Counted from the stretch's first letter, positions 8,626-17,177 are shown. The stretch: DNA of 64,000 bases from Pectobacterium brasiliense (GCF_013449685.1 NZ_JACDSF010000013.1:156738-220737), one strand, 5' to 3'. The notes: a model not told the origin generated them from the sequence alone. Numbers and translations: made by a program.

Positions 8626-8946
8626 TTATGCTTTAAGCAAACAAGTAGCACGTCTGGCACGGAGTACATCAACGGCAGTGAGAAACGGTGATTGCTCCTG
8701 CCAGTTAAAACCGTTGCGATCGATACGCACCAGTTCGTATTTTTCCACCAGAAAATTGATGGCATTGACCAACGTGATGCCAGCATCGATATGCGCCTGA
8801 ATCACGTTCTCCTCGCAGAACGGCGTGTCATTGAGCGTGAGACCGTAGTGCTTTTCCAACAGATAGGTCAGAAGTTGCTGCCAGACGGCTATAGGTGACG
8901 GACAGGGGTTATCCTCCCGTGGCGGGATTGCAGGTGATGTTTGCAT
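8626..8946 (-). CDS. cbtA: CbtA/YeeV-family toxin
   Basis: This 106-residue protein matches the CbtA (YeeV/YkfI/YpjF) type IV toxin family; E. coli CbtA blocks FtsZ and MreB polymerisation. Family hallmarks are visible: [29 protein letters not shown] near residues 15-43, then [15 protein letters not shown] and LRARRAT near the end. It is slightly shorter than E. coli CbtA (about 124 residues), ending soon after the RARRAT motif. The antitoxin gene cbeA is 69 nt upstream in the same direction. Confidence 0.9.
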   Translation of the reverse strand: MQTSPAIPPREDNPCPSPIAVWQQLLTYLLEKHYGLTLNDTPFCEENVIQAHIDAGITLVNAINFLVEKYELVRIDRNGFNWQEQSPFLTAVDVLRARRATCLLKA

Positions 8947-9015
8947 GGGAATTGTCTCTTCAGGTTAAGTCGATAAAATCAGGGAAATATTCAGAATGGG
9001 GAGAGAAGCTGCGGG

Positions 9016-9351
9016 TTATTCTGCTGCCGCCGAAGAGGGATAGATAACAATATACACGTAGCCAACGCTGCCCAGCGTATCGGCTTCACAGGTCCATTCG
9101 TTGCAATGCAGCGTGACGCAGTTCTGCTGACGAGGATTCAGTTCACCCGTTTGTAGTTTGTTCTCCAACTGCTTAATCAGCTCAGGGAAGCGACGCTCCA
9201 GATTTTGGGCTTCTGTTTTGCTAAACGTACCGACAATGCTGGCCCGGTCTGCCAGATAGTGCAGACGGTTACCTTCCTGCACCAGTCTGGCTCCGAATCG
9301 CGGCGTGACAGCACACTTTAATCCCCATTCCGGGGCCTCTATTGATGACAT
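9016..9351 (-). CDS. cbeA: CbeA/YeeU-family antitoxin
   Basis: This 111-residue protein belongs to the CbeA (YeeU/YfjZ/YafW) family. CbeA antagonises CbtA by stabilising cytoskeletal bundles rather than by binding the toxin. The opening EWGLKCAVTPRFGARLVQEGNRLHYLADRA is diagnostic. An AAGGA site lies 8 nt before ATG 9351. It pairs with cbtA and lies downstream of a RadC-like gene, the same order as in E. coli CP4-type islands. Confidence 0.9.
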   Translation of the reverse strand: MSSIEAPEWGLKCAVTPRFGARLVQEGNRLHYLADRASIVGTFSKTEAQNLERRFPELIKQLENKLQTGELNPRQQNCVTLHCNEWTCEADTLGSVGYVYIVIYPSSAAAE

Positions 9352-9390
9352 GATGTTTTCCTTATAAAAGTGCGGTGGTAAGTGTGCTCA

Positions 9391-9864
9391 TCACAGCCAG
9401 CCACGTTCAGAGAATGACACCACGTCAGCGCCGCCGACAACCAGATGATCGAGGACTCTGACGTCGAGTTGTGACAGTGAGTCCTTCAGCTTGTCGGTGA
9501 TATGGCGGTCAGCCTGACTGGGCTCGGCACAGCCGGAAGGATGATTGTGTGCCAGTATCACGGCGGCAGCGTTATGGCGCAGTGAGGCTTTGAGGATTTC
9601 ACGCGGATGCACTTCGGTACTGTTGATGCCGCCCAGCGCGATAACTTCCTTCTCTATCAGGCGGTGTTGGTTATCCAGATACAACACCATAAAGACCTCA
9701 CGCTCCAGACTGCTGAGTTCCAGCATTAACCAGCTTTTGGTGTCTTCAGACGTTTTAAACTGCCGCGCATTTTTTCGTACCCGTTTTTCCAGCAGGCACA
9801 GCGCCATCTGGATGATGCGCTGCTCTCTGGACGCGATGCAGCCTGCCAATGAATTACATGACAT
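9391..9864 (-). CDS. RadC-family JAB/MPN domain protein (YeeS-like)
   Basis: This 157-residue protein is of the RadC/YeeS family. The JAMM metal motif is present ([16 protein letters not shown]: HxHPSG…SxxD), with an upstream Glu in the RHN region. It lacks the N-terminal helix-hairpin-helix of chromosomal RadC, as is usual for island copies. Exact activity is not known. AAGGA precedes ATG 9864 by 6 nt. It lies directly upstream of cbeA and is probably cotranscribed with it. Confidence 0.88.
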   Translation of the reverse strand: MSCNSLAGCIASREQRIIQMALCLLEKRVRKNARQFKTSEDTKSWLMLELSSLEREVFMVLYLDNQHRLIEKEVIALGGINSTEVHPREILKASLRHNAAAVILAHNHPSGCAEPSQADRHITDKLKDSLSQLDVRVLDHLVVGGADVVSFSERGWL

Positions 9865-9887
9865 GGTGATTCCTTAATAAATAAAAT

Positions 9888-9913
9888 GCCCCCGCTGCAT
9901 AAGCAACAGGGGC
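9888..9913 (-). terminator. Hairpin upstream of the RadC-like gene
   Basis: GC-rich imperfect inverted repeat (GCCCCTG … CGGGGGC on the minus strand) followed by ATTTTATTTATT, about 24 nt before the RadC-like start. It closely resembles the hairpin at 13224-13247. Confidence 0.5.
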
Positions 9914-9948
9914 GGGGATGGGGTTACTTCGTGTGGTTAACGCTGTCA

Positions 9949-10182
9949 CTAGCGTCGGGAAAACCAGCGCAGCACTTTGGCAAACACCGTTACGCCAATA
10001 AACAGTCCTATCGGGATACCCAGAAACGGTGTCAGTGCCACGCTGGCAACGCCTGCGGTTCCGCCGCCGGTTAGCAGCCCTGCTAAGGTGGCGATAACCA
10101 GACCAATAAGGCTGTCCGAGATACCAGTTTTACTTAAGATAATGACAACCAAGACAATAACGATGATGGCAATAATGGGCAT
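9949..10182 (-). CDS. Small hydrophobic membrane protein
   Basis: This 77-residue protein has two or three strongly hydrophobic segments (residues 2-16, 20-40 and 49-66) and a basic C-terminus (LRWFSRR). No function was recognised. The start at 10182 is set by GGGAGAGA 8 nt upstream. It lies at the end of a run of three minus-strand genes for envelope-directed proteins and may act with them. Confidence 0.65.
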   Translation of the reverse strand: MPIIAIIVIVLVVIILSKTGISDSLIGLVIATLAGLLTGGGTAGVASVALTPFLGIPIGLFIGVTVFAKVLRWFSRR

Positions 10183-10199
10183 GGCGTTATCTCTCCCGA

Positions 10200-10673
10200 T
10201 TATTCCCGGTGTGTCGTGGCACACGACGAGATATCAGCCAGCACCTTCTGCACGTTCTTTTGCCTGGGCTCCCAGGCACCCACATGCCGGTCATTGAGAT
10301 AAACGTCAAACTGCGTTGCGCTGCCAATTGCTTCAATAAACGCGAACCAGGCATTATCCGCATTGCGCCACCCCAGCGAGGACGGAATACCGTACTGCTG
10401 GTCATCGATAACGACGACGATATACACCTCAGTGGAAAAATGGGAATCGACACCCTGACCACCTACAGGCAACACCGCCACGCTGTGTTGTAGCGTGTTA
10501 TCCTCGTCGGGGTTGCCGGTACAGTTAACGGTAAAGACACTGCCTGCGGTATTGGCTATCCGATATTCGGTGACCCCCTGACCAGAATCGGCACTCCACA
10601 GGTTCGGTACGGCCTGTGCGTATAGCGGCAACAGCAGTGCGCCTGCAAGCAGAAATGAAGGAATGTGTTTCAT
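10200..10673 (-). CDS. Hypothetical exported protein
   Basis: This 157-residue protein has a clear Sec signal peptide (MKHIPSFLLAGALLLPLYAQA, cleavage about residue 21). The mature part has two cysteines that could form a disulfide. No family was recognised. ATG 10673 is chosen because AAGGA lies 8 nt upstream. The gene is 35 nt downstream of another exported protein and 17 nt upstream of a membrane protein, suggesting one envelope operon. Confidence 0.7.
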   Translation of the reverse strand: MKHIPSFLLAGALLLPLYAQAVPNLWSADSGQGVTEYRIANTAGSVFTVNCTGNPDEDNTLQHSVAVLPVGGQGVDSHFSTEVYIVVVIDDQQYGIPSSLGWRNADNAWFAFIEAIGSATQFDVYLNDRHVGAWEPRQKNVQKVLADISSCATTHRE

Positions 10674-10708
10674 ACGGGTTCCTTGGTGTGAATAAACACG
10701 TCTCAGGG

Positions 10709-11281
10709 TCAGTAGCCGTAACGGCGGTAGTGCTCTTTGTTCACGCCGTCGACCAGCCATTTACCCAGTTTCTGCTCCTGTTCGCGTTTCTGTGCCTGAA
10801 TTTCTGCCATCTTTTTCTGGTCGATACACTTCTCTGGAATGCTCAGCAATAACGTCGGCTGCTCGGGCTTGTCGTTGGCAAAATTGGCATTGAAGTAGGT
10901 CTTTTTGTCGGTAATTTCATAGGTACAGTTGCTGGTTTTGTTACCACGATAGGTGACCTCCAGGTCACCGGGTGATTGTGACCGCGTATTTACTTTCACC
11001 AGGGAAAGGGTTTTGGCCTTTTTATTCGCCAGAAACAGTGGTCCGGAGCCATCTCTGACAAAAAACTGCTCAGTCCAGGGGTAGTTGAAAATCGCTCTCC
11101 CCTTGTATATTCGGCGGCCTAGCTCGTCGTCACTTATCCCATCAGTGTTGGTCCAGCCAAGCGCTTTTAAGGAGAACCAGTTAACCTGAGTGGGGAACTC
11201 GGTTGCTGAGTGCGCGGAGAAAGTGGTCAACAGCCCGATTATCAGCCATCCCCGTTTGCCCGGAAGGTATGTAAACATCAT
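10709..11281 (-). CDS. Hypothetical exported protein
   Basis: This 190-residue protein has an N-terminal signal peptide (hydrophobic residues 12-25, cleavage near SAHSA). The C-terminus is charged and helical, with a QKREQEQK stretch. Two cysteines in the mature part suggest a disulfide. AAAGGA precedes the double ATG at 11281. Function is unknown; it is first in the small envelope cluster. Confidence 0.7.
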   Translation of the reverse strand: MMFTYLPGKRGWLIIGLLTTFSAHSATEFPTQVNWFSLKALGWTNTDGISDDELGRRIYKGRAIFNYPWTEQFFVRDGSGPLFLANKKAKTLSLVKVNTRSQSPGDLEVTYRGNKTSNCTYEITDKKTYFNANFANDKPEQPTLLLSIPEKCIDQKKMAEIQAQKREQEQKLGKWLVDGVNKEHYRRYGY

Positions 11282-11314
11282 CGTATCCTTTATGTTGAAG
11301 TCATCATAAATATC

Positions 11315-11343
11315 GTCAAGACAGGACTGTGCCTGTCCGTGAC
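11315..11343 (-). terminator. Hairpin upstream of the exported-protein operon
   Basis: Inverted repeat CGTCA-GACAGG / CCTGTC-TGACG with a 6-nt loop and one unpaired base on each arm. It lies 34 nt before the 11281 start. A terminator or regulatory role is possible. Confidence 0.4.
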
Positions 11344-11446
11344 GCTAGGAGTGGTCCTTCACTGAACTGTCCGTGTGCAACTACCGGTACTTTCCTTCTT
11401 TATCTCTCTTTCTGGTTTTCTCTGGTGTTGGCATCGCGTCCCTGAC

Positions 11447-12145
11447 TTATGTGGTCGGAGACGTGCCGAAAGTGGTGAGTACGTCGTGAATAAAGCGAAA
11501 ATGCGGCAATGCCGTGATGAAGCCGGATTGCGTGGTCAGGTGGCAGATATCATCGCGGCGCTGGAATGACTCAGTGGACACCGTCACACCGTGAATCTCA
11601 TGCAGCGGCAGGACCAGAAGATGCCCCAGCGATTCGGCCACCAGATACCATTCGCCGTACAGGCAGATAAGCCGGTAAGGCGATAACCCGTCATAGCGCT
11701 GACAGTCAGCCAGAACTGTGACACGTAGCTGCTCACCAATTGCCCGGGTCAGACGGTAAAAATGCCCCGGCAGTGTCGGCGTACCACGCAAGGGTGGATG
11801 CCAGACCAGACAGGGGGCGTCCTCGCCGCTGCCCAGCAGGGTATTAACCAGTCGGTTATCCAGGCCGGGAAACACACTGCCCATCCCGGTTTGCCGGACG
11901 AACATCAGCACATCCTGCTCATGCCGTGCCGGGTTATGGTGCTCCGGCAAACGGCAAAGGCCGTTACGGTATTCCAGGTCGAGATACATCAGCCGTTCAC
12001 GGAAGTCCCGTCGCAAGGTACGGGTCGAGACGCCGAACTCTGCCGCCAGTTTTCTGACGCTCAGCGTTTCTCCCGCCAGTAATCGGCTGATTATCAATGA
12101 CAGCCTGACGGCCAGCCGGTCATATCGGCGGTCAGCCTGTGTCAT
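11447..12145 (-). CDS. WYL-domain HTH transcriptional regulator
   Basis: This 232-residue protein has an N-terminal helix-turn-helix (residues 24-50, LSVRKLAAEFGVSTRTLRRDF) and a C-terminal WYL-type ligand domain (YGEWYLVAESLGHLLVLPLHEI near 168). WYL regulators often repress defence and toxin operons and respond to nucleic acids or nucleotides. A strong AGGAGG site precedes ATG 12145. Its targets are not shown by the sequence; adjacent minus-strand island genes are the obvious candidates. Confidence 0.85.
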   Translation of the reverse strand: MTQADRRYDRLAVRLSLIISRLLAGETLSVRKLAAEFGVSTRTLRRDFRERLMYLDLEYRNGLCRLPEHHNPARHEQDVLMFVRQTGMGSVFPGLDNRLVNTLLGSGEDAPCLVWHPPLRGTPTLPGHFYRLTRAIGEQLRVTVLADCQRYDGLSPYRLICLYGEWYLVAESLGHLLVLPLHEIHGVTVSTESFQRRDDICHLTTQSGFITALPHFRFIHDVLTTFGTSPTT

Positions 12146-12370
12146 GGTGCAGCCTCCTGAGGCAGTTAACGGAATGAAAATCCTGTGATTACTTTAAAGA
12201 GGGGCGTGGTCAGGGTATGGACACTGTGAAAAATATTTTTATTTTCAGTAAGAAAGCCGGTGGGATGCGGCCTGAGGGGCAATTGAGGTAAACAGGCTAT
12301 GGGGGCAAACGCTAACGGTTGGACATACCCTGTCCAGGTGGTTACAGAGTGATAACACGTTGTCCATTAC

Positions 12371-13192
12371 TCACTGGTATGTCGCCAGCATAGTTTCCGC
12401 CATCACCCACAGTGCTCGGTTGAGTTTGATATCGCCATCAATCCCCTTGACGGCCCGAGTGCGGGCCTGCTTTCCCTGCACGGAGCGACCGGTCAACCCG
12501 CCTTTTATCAGGTTCTCCTGTACCCGTTGATAGGTGGTCCACAGGTCGTTGGATTCATCCTGCCAGCGGCGTGGAGCCAGTATCTGCGCTGCTGTGACCG
12601 GCTGGTGGTCTTCGCCAAAGCGGTAGGTCAGCGCCGCCTTTGCCAGCGCTACCTGAGCCCGTGGCAGCAACAGCAGTGACTGCATGGCATCCCGCTTCTC
12701 ATCAATACGCTCAAAGGTGTCCAGCACGTCATAAGCCCCTTCAATCACCCGCCCCACCACATCGCCTTTGTGTGGCACCCGAACCTCACCCAACGATTCA
12801 CCACAAATCAGGCCGTTCTGACACACACTGCGAAACAGCCCCGGCAACATCTGGTAGGAGCTGGAGCCGTCATGACTGTTCAGCAGAATAATTTCCGGCA
12901 CCTGTTGGCCGGTGATTTGTCCTTCCCGGCGCAGGCGTAACATATGCTTGGTGTGCTCGCGTTTGCCGATATCTCTGACGCGGGTCTGGCAGGCAAAGAA
13001 GGGCTGGAACCCTTCACGCTGGAGGCTATCCAGCAGGGTGATGGTCGGGATACAGATGTAACGTTCACTGCGCGACGCATGCTTGTCCTCGCTAAACACG
13101 CTGGGGACCACGCGGAACAATTCATCGTGTGTTAACGGTCGGTCGCGACGGATAACATTGGCGGCACCAAAGCGGGAAGCTAAACGAACCAT
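12371..13192 (-). CDS. DUF932 family protein (YfjQ/YafZ-like)
   Basis: This 273-residue protein is of the DUF932 family, typical of CP4-57-type islands (E. coli YfjQ, YafZ). The fold and role are unknown. Visible family features include the middle LLNSHDGSSSYQM…GLFRxVCQNGLI segment (about residues 97-127). GAGGA precedes ATG 13192. It lies next to the YfjP-like GTPase, as in E. coli islands. Confidence 0.85.
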   Translation of the reverse strand: MVRLASRFGAANVIRRDRPLTHDELFRVVPSVFSEDKHASRSERYICIPTITLLDSLQREGFQPFFACQTRVRDIGKREHTKHMLRLRREGQITGQQVPEIILLNSHDGSSSYQMLPGLFRSVCQNGLICGESLGEVRVPHKGDVVGRVIEGAYDVLDTFERIDEKRDAMQSLLLLPRAQVALAKAALTYRFGEDHQPVTAAQILAPRRWQDESNDLWTTYQRVQENLIKGGLTGRSVQGKQARTRAVKGIDGDIKLNRALWVMAETMLATYQ

Positions 13193-13223
13193 AGGAATGT
13201 CCTCAGAAAAAGAATAAATAAAA

Positions 13224-13247
13224 GCCCTGTCACAAAAGCGACAGGGC
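13224..13247 (-). terminator. Hairpin upstream of the DUF932 gene
   Basis: 8-bp perfect stem (GCCCTGTC / GACAGGGC) with an 8-nt loop, followed on the minus strand by TTTTATTTATTC, then the DUF932 ribosome site. It has the form of an intrinsic terminator placed between the GTPase and DUF932 genes. Confidence 0.65.
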
Positions 13248-13276
13248 CGGATGGGAATGAAAAGGTTAGGTGTTGC

Positions 13277-14152
13277 CTAGAATAGCAATGACCACAATGA
13301 ACGGGCGAGTGACACCACGGTTTGTTTGAGGCCGCCGATAAGTGTTTTTAGTGGTGCGGGGACGACAGGCAGCGCAATCACGCTATCAAGTACGTCGCCA
13401 ACCGACTGGGCAAAATCATCCTGAGCCCGGCTCTCAATAGCCACTGACCGCCAGTTGGGCTGTAGCCGGGCCGACAGCGGACTACTGGCCTTGGGCGGTA
13501 AACACTGAAACAGCGTCTCCACCATTGTTGCCATGCCCCAGCCGGTTTTTACCGATACAGCACAGACCGGATGGGTAGGAAAGAAGGTGGAACGCACTGT
13601 GACACGACGGGCATAAATATTGCCTGACTGGTTTAATGAGGGTTGCTGCGCATCCCAGTCCCATTCGTGACTGGGCTCCAGCTTATCCACCTGATTTAGG
13701 ACAAACAGTATCTTGTCACGGTAGCGCTCACCGATAACGGTGCGATAGATATGCTGGTCAATGGCAAGTGCACGGTCATCGGCCTTGAGCAACCAGAGCA
13801 CAATATCAACGCGCGGCAGCCAGTGCTGGTAGAGTGCAGCATAGTCACGATCCCTATCCTCACTCTCACCGACACCGGGTAAATCGACAAACAGGATGCT
13901 GCGTTGCCCTGATGACAGCCGGAACGTAAGAGCCTGCCGGGTGCAGGCACTGTTATCACTGACCGGGGATACTTCTCCCTGAAACAGTGCATTACACAGA
14001 CTGGATTTGCCCGCACCGGTTTTCCCCATAATGCCGATGACGGGTTCGTATTGGATCAGTTGTTCAATGTGGTCAATGACGCGCTGGTGCAGGCTACCCG
14101 GCAATACTGATAGCGACGCCTGTATCTCTCGCAGGTTCTCGTAATTGGGCAT
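13277..14152 (-). CDS. Era-like GTPase (YfjP/YkfA family)
   Basis: This 291-residue P-loop GTPase has all G motifs: G1 GIMGKTGAGKSS (residues 40-51), G3 DLPGVGES (about 95-102) and G4 NQVDK (about 153-157). It matches E. coli YfjP/YkfA, island GTPases of unknown target. A C-terminal hydrophobic stretch (residues 262-291) may touch the membrane. The ribosome site is weak. It lies directly upstream of the DUF932 gene. Confidence 0.88.
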   Translation of the reverse strand: MPNYENLREIQASLSVLPGSLHQRVIDHIEQLIQYEPVIGIMGKTGAGKSSLCNALFQGEVSPVSDNSACTRQALTFRLSSGQRSILFVDLPGVGESEDRDRDYAALYQHWLPRVDIVLWLLKADDRALAIDQHIYRTVIGERYRDKILFVLNQVDKLEPSHEWDWDAQQPSLNQSGNIYARRVTVRSTFFPTHPVCAVSVKTGWGMATMVETLFQCLPPKASSPLSARLQPNWRSVAIESRAQDDFAQSVGDVLDSVIALPVVPAPLKTLIGGLKQTVVSLARSLWSLLF

Positions 14153-14175
14153 AAGGATTTCTCAGACAGAACAGC

Positions 14176-14198
14176 GTGGCGGCTATTGAAACCGCCAC
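14176..14198 (-). terminator. Hairpin upstream of the GTPase gene
   Basis: Perfect 7-bp stem GTGGCGG / CCGCCAC with a 9-nt loop, 23 nt before the GTPase start. It has no long T tract, so attenuator or processing site are alternatives. Confidence 0.45.
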
Positions 14199-14235
14199 AG
14201 ATTGGGGTGTGCATGGGGATAATATCTATCTGAAA

Positions 14236-15324
14236 TTATTTTAATTGCCGATTTTTCTTTTGCTGCCAAGCGATATGAATAGCATATTCAATGACTCTGG
14301 AGTTTGAAATCCCTTCTATTTTAGAAATTTCACGAATTTTATCATGTGTTTCTTGTGAAATAGTAACGTTCAAATCCTTATGTTTTTCAGTTCTCTTTTT
14401 GATTCTGGATTTTTGTGTACTCAATGCACTTTTAAATTTATTTATGAATAACTCTTTTCTTGCGCCATCGAAATCAAGATTAATTATTTCACACCAATTA
14501 AAATAAGCCGCATAACAGTATGCTATTTTTTCATCTATACTATCCCCACATCGATAACCTGAAGTTGTAATATTGCTATCTCTGAGGTATTTTAGTAACC
14601 AGTCAATTGTAATGCCTGTCTTTCCATTAATACCACTAAACAAATCATTATGGGAAATCAAATCAATCCATTCATTATGTGAGTTAAGAATGAACTTTTT
14701 AATTGAGTATCCTTTTACTGCTCTTGGTATATCCCCTCGGATTTTTTCTTTAATGAAATTTATTCTTGCTCCATGCTCTGGTGGGACTTTTTTACCTAAG
14801 GATGATTCAACAAAAACCAGTTCATCTTTTTCCCCAAGAAGAATGTCATCTTCACAGATATAACTAAGATTATCAATTTTAAGAAGAAACCAATAACTAG
14901 CCCGAGAGTCATTTTTTAGCCATGTCAATTCATTTTCATCAGGTAGTAATTTTTCCCTATCTTCTCGAACCTTGTTAAGAAAATAATCAACCTTAATTTC
15001 ATCCCCTCCCTTATTTAGAAGATATCTTTTTACTCTTTTTTCATAACTACCTATATCACTCTCTCCAGCCTCTGGAGGAAATGTTGCCCCCTTCAACTTC
15101 AAAGCGGTGAACAAAAAAAGTACAGAATCTCTACCATCCAGGAAACTAGCCATACACACCACCTCATCACTACGTGATTTTATGTATAATTCTGACAATT
15201 TCATGCTGAAAACACAATGAATATCTGATGATTTCATGTAGATGATCATAGGCAGAGTACAGATAATTTCTCTACAAAATACCATTAGAGACAATTTATA
15301 TAGACGCCTCCCCCCCATCATCAA
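14236..15324 (-). CDS. Hypothetical protein with ribbon-helix-helix-like C-terminus
   Basis: The protein is up to 362 residues with no recognised family for the main body. The last about 45 residues (LNVTISQETHDKIREISKIEGISNSRVIEYAI) have the beta-helix-helix pattern of ribbon-helix-helix DNA-binding domains, preceded by a Lys/Arg-rich linker. It is AT-rich compared with the cluster downstream, a sign of separate origin. Start choice is uncertain: ATGs at 15324, 15237 and 15204 are all in frame and none has a good ribosome site. Confidence 0.6.
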   Translation of the reverse strand: MMMGGRRLYKLSLMVFCREIICTLPMIIYMKSSDIHCVFSMKLSELYIKSRSDEVVCMASFLDGRDSVLFLFTALKLKGATFPPEAGESDIGSYEKRVKRYLLNKGGDEIKVDYFLNKVREDREKLLPDENELTWLKNDSRASYWFLLKIDNLSYICEDDILLGEKDELVFVESSLGKKVPPEHGARINFIKEKIRGDIPRAVKGYSIKKFILNSHNEWIDLISHNDLFSGINGKTGITIDWLLKYLRDSNITTSGYRCGDSIDEKIAYCYAAYFNWCEIINLDFDGARKELFINKFKSALSTQKSRIKKRTEKHKDLNVTISQETHDKIREISKIEGISNSRVIEYAIHIAWQQKKNRQLK

Positions 15325-15653
15325 TACCTATTTCGTTAGCTATATATACCCCAAATCATTCGAGTCAAAGGGAAGTGGAAAGGGAAAAAACTCCGATGGG
15401 CTTATTTAAGAAAATGATTTTGGTGAAAAAGCACCCCCAACGAAAAAGCAACTTTAGGCATGACAGTATGACTTGTGGAAACTAGGTGAAAAAATAAATC
15501 ACGAGTAGTTCTTTATATCTTGAAGGATGTAAAATTTACACATATTAGTTGGCTACTGAGTATTTTTACAGATGGGTCAGTTGGTATAGCGGAGTCGACT
15601 GGTAAGCAAAACCCCCGGCTCTGATATCTATTTACCAGCCGGAGAATACCAAC
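15325..15653. promoter_or_regulatory. Intergenic region between divergent island modules
   Basis: These 329 bp are AT-rich and have no convincing gene. They separate the minus-strand cluster from the plus-strand AlpA module and must hold promoters for both. A GC-rich pairing (CCCCCGGCT with AGCCGG) just before the AlpA ribosome site could form a leader hairpin. No specific operator was recognised. Confidence 0.4.
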
Positions 15654-15866
15654 ATGGCAACGCAACCGACCTTACTGGAAGATCAGTTTATCGATATGAA
15701 ATTTATCACCGCCCTCACTGAGATGACGGATAAGTGGTTTTATAAGTTGATTCAGGATGGCGATTTCCCTGCGCCCGTTAAATTTGGCCGGAGTTCCCGT
15801 TGGCTAAGGAGTGAGGTTGAGGCTTGGCTACAAGAGAGCATTGCCAAATCCCGAAAACAACGCTAA
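15654..15866 (+). CDS. AlpA-family regulatory protein / excisionase
   Basis: This 70-residue AlpA-type winged-helix protein (DMKFITALTEMTDKWFYKLIQDGDFPAPVKFGRSSRWL…EVEAWL) has the MerR/Xis-like fold. AlpA proteins activate island integrase genes or act as excision factors. GGAGA lies 7 nt before the ATG. It starts a plus-strand module with the Gp2-type protein, a common pairing in P4-like islands. Confidence 0.88.
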   Translation: MATQPTLLEDQFIDMKFITALTEMTDKWFYKLIQDGDFPAPVKFGRSSRWLRSEVEAWLQESIAKSRKQR

Positions 15867-15970
15867 CCCGCCTTTTATTCACTAATAACACTTTTTAGTC
15901 AGCTATCACCATTATCCGCATAAGCGGCGGTTTTCTGCTGCCTGAAATTCAGCATTGAAGGGAAATAACG

Positions 15971-16504
15971 ATGAAAAAAACTCCATTACTTAACCATTAT
16001 CAAACTTGGCTTGATGATTTTACCCGACTAAACCTGTGCCATGGATTATTTCAACAGTCGATAACACTGTGGCACAAGCTGACGATTGCATCATGCCAGC
16101 AAGAAGATGGCAGCATATCCGTTATTGTCATTCCACAATGTCTGCTCCAGATTATACGCACAGAGCAGGTAGTAGATTGCAATATTATTCCCCAACTGAT
16201 TAAGCATATTGATTACCCCTTGCTTCCAGGCGTGCTATTCAGCGAATGTTGCCGGTTGGGAAAAAGAAAGCTGGCAGAACAATTAAAAATGCTATTCCGA
16301 TTGCATACGCAACCGGAGATGCGTCATGCCCTAATACTGCTGTGCTGGTGTGATCTCATCACTGGTAGAGATTTGGATGAATGGTATTCACTACACTTGC
16401 CTGACGCTGATGAGTTAAAACAGTGGATATCAGCACAACAAGAAACTTACCGAGGACTGGCAACGCTGACGAAGGATTACATTGAAGCCACCCGGCCATT
16501 GTGA
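15971..16504 (+). CDS. Hypothetical protein of the AlpA-Gp2 module
   Basis: This 177-residue, mostly helical soluble protein is rich in Leu and Cys, and no family was recognised with confidence. It is preceded by GAAGGGA and follows AlpA by about 100 nt. The reading frame stays open after its TGA for a further 124 codons (see 16505-16879), so the stop at 16502 may be a nonsense mutation in a longer gene, or two genes may lie in the same frame. Confidence 0.6.
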   Translation: MKKTPLLNHYQTWLDDFTRLNLCHGLFQQSITLWHKLTIASCQQEDGSISVIVIPQCLLQIIRTEQVVDCNIIPQLIKHIDYPLLPGVLFSECCRLGKRKLAEQLKMLFRLHTQPEMRHALILLCWCDLITGRDLDEWYSLHLPDADELKQWISAQQETYRGLATLTKDYIEATRPL

Positions 16505-16879
16505 CGGTGGGCTACGCGTATAGAAAAATGCCACATCGTACAGAGGAGTACCGGTGAAATCGCGGCAACCCGTCAGGTCAATTCTGCTGACGATGAGTGG
16601 CGCTGCCATCACTGCCAGTGTCCGCTGGTATTTCATCCTGCAACGATAACGACACCCGCATGGTTTGAGTATGTTATTACTGCTGGTGATCTCAACGCGC
16701 CATTACATTGCGCTTACCTTGTCTCAGAGGATCAAACATCCTCCAGTATGAAGATTATTGCACAGCTAGCACCCGTTCAGCGGGTTACACACTGGCGATG
16801 CACAATGTGTGGTAGCCACTACCGGGGGAAGAAACAGCGTTCACTGTGCAAGACAGGCATTTACAGCCGGGAAATATAA
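16505..16879 (+). pseudogene. Zinc-ribbon-like open frame without a start codon
   Basis: These 124 codons, in the same frame as the preceding gene, encode two Cys pairs typical of a zinc ribbon (WRCHHCQC and WRCTMCGSHY) and end at TAA 16877. No usable start exists in frame before Met about 16758. A strong AGGAG (16544-16548) leads to GTG 16554, but in another frame that stops after 31 codons. Either a frameshift or nonsense mutation broke a zinc-finger gene, or it is the C-terminus of the preceding protein made by readthrough. Confidence 0.5.
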
Positions 16880-16930
16880 TTGCCTGAAAGGTTGAAATAC
16901 AGGCTCTACAGAGGTTCCTCAAACATAACA

Positions 16931-16962
16931 CGTACCGAATCGTCTTCAGACGTTTTGGTACG
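16931..16962. repeat. Long imperfect hairpin upstream of the Gp2-type gene
   Basis: 15-nt arms (CGTACCGAATCGTCT / AGACGTTTTGGTACG, 12 of 15 paired) around a 2-nt loop, between the zinc-ribbon frame and the HUH-type gene. It could be a terminator, or a replication-initiator recognition hairpin. Only the structure is seen. Confidence 0.45.
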
Positions 16963-17158
16963 TTAACAGGCCATAGTATGAGCAGGATAACTTCGGAGTA
17001 AAAATTAACCTGATTTTCTCAGGTAACACCATACGCCACAGGCATCTTTCGGGTGTGCTTGATGACGGATTGGTATTATTAACTGTATGATATAATTGAA
17101 TTATATATCCACTTGGTTACAAGTCAGGTAGTCATTCACATATCACTGTGATTCCTCT

Positions 17159-17177
17159 TACTGCTGTTACAGCAGTA
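17159..17177. promoter_or_regulatory. Perfect operator-like palindrome before the Gp2-type gene
   Basis: TACTGCTGT-T-ACAGCAGTA: 9-bp perfect arms around one base, 84 nt before the start at 17261. Its symmetry and position suit a dimeric repressor or activator such as the nearby AlpA or an island regulator. The binding protein is unknown. Confidence 0.45.
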
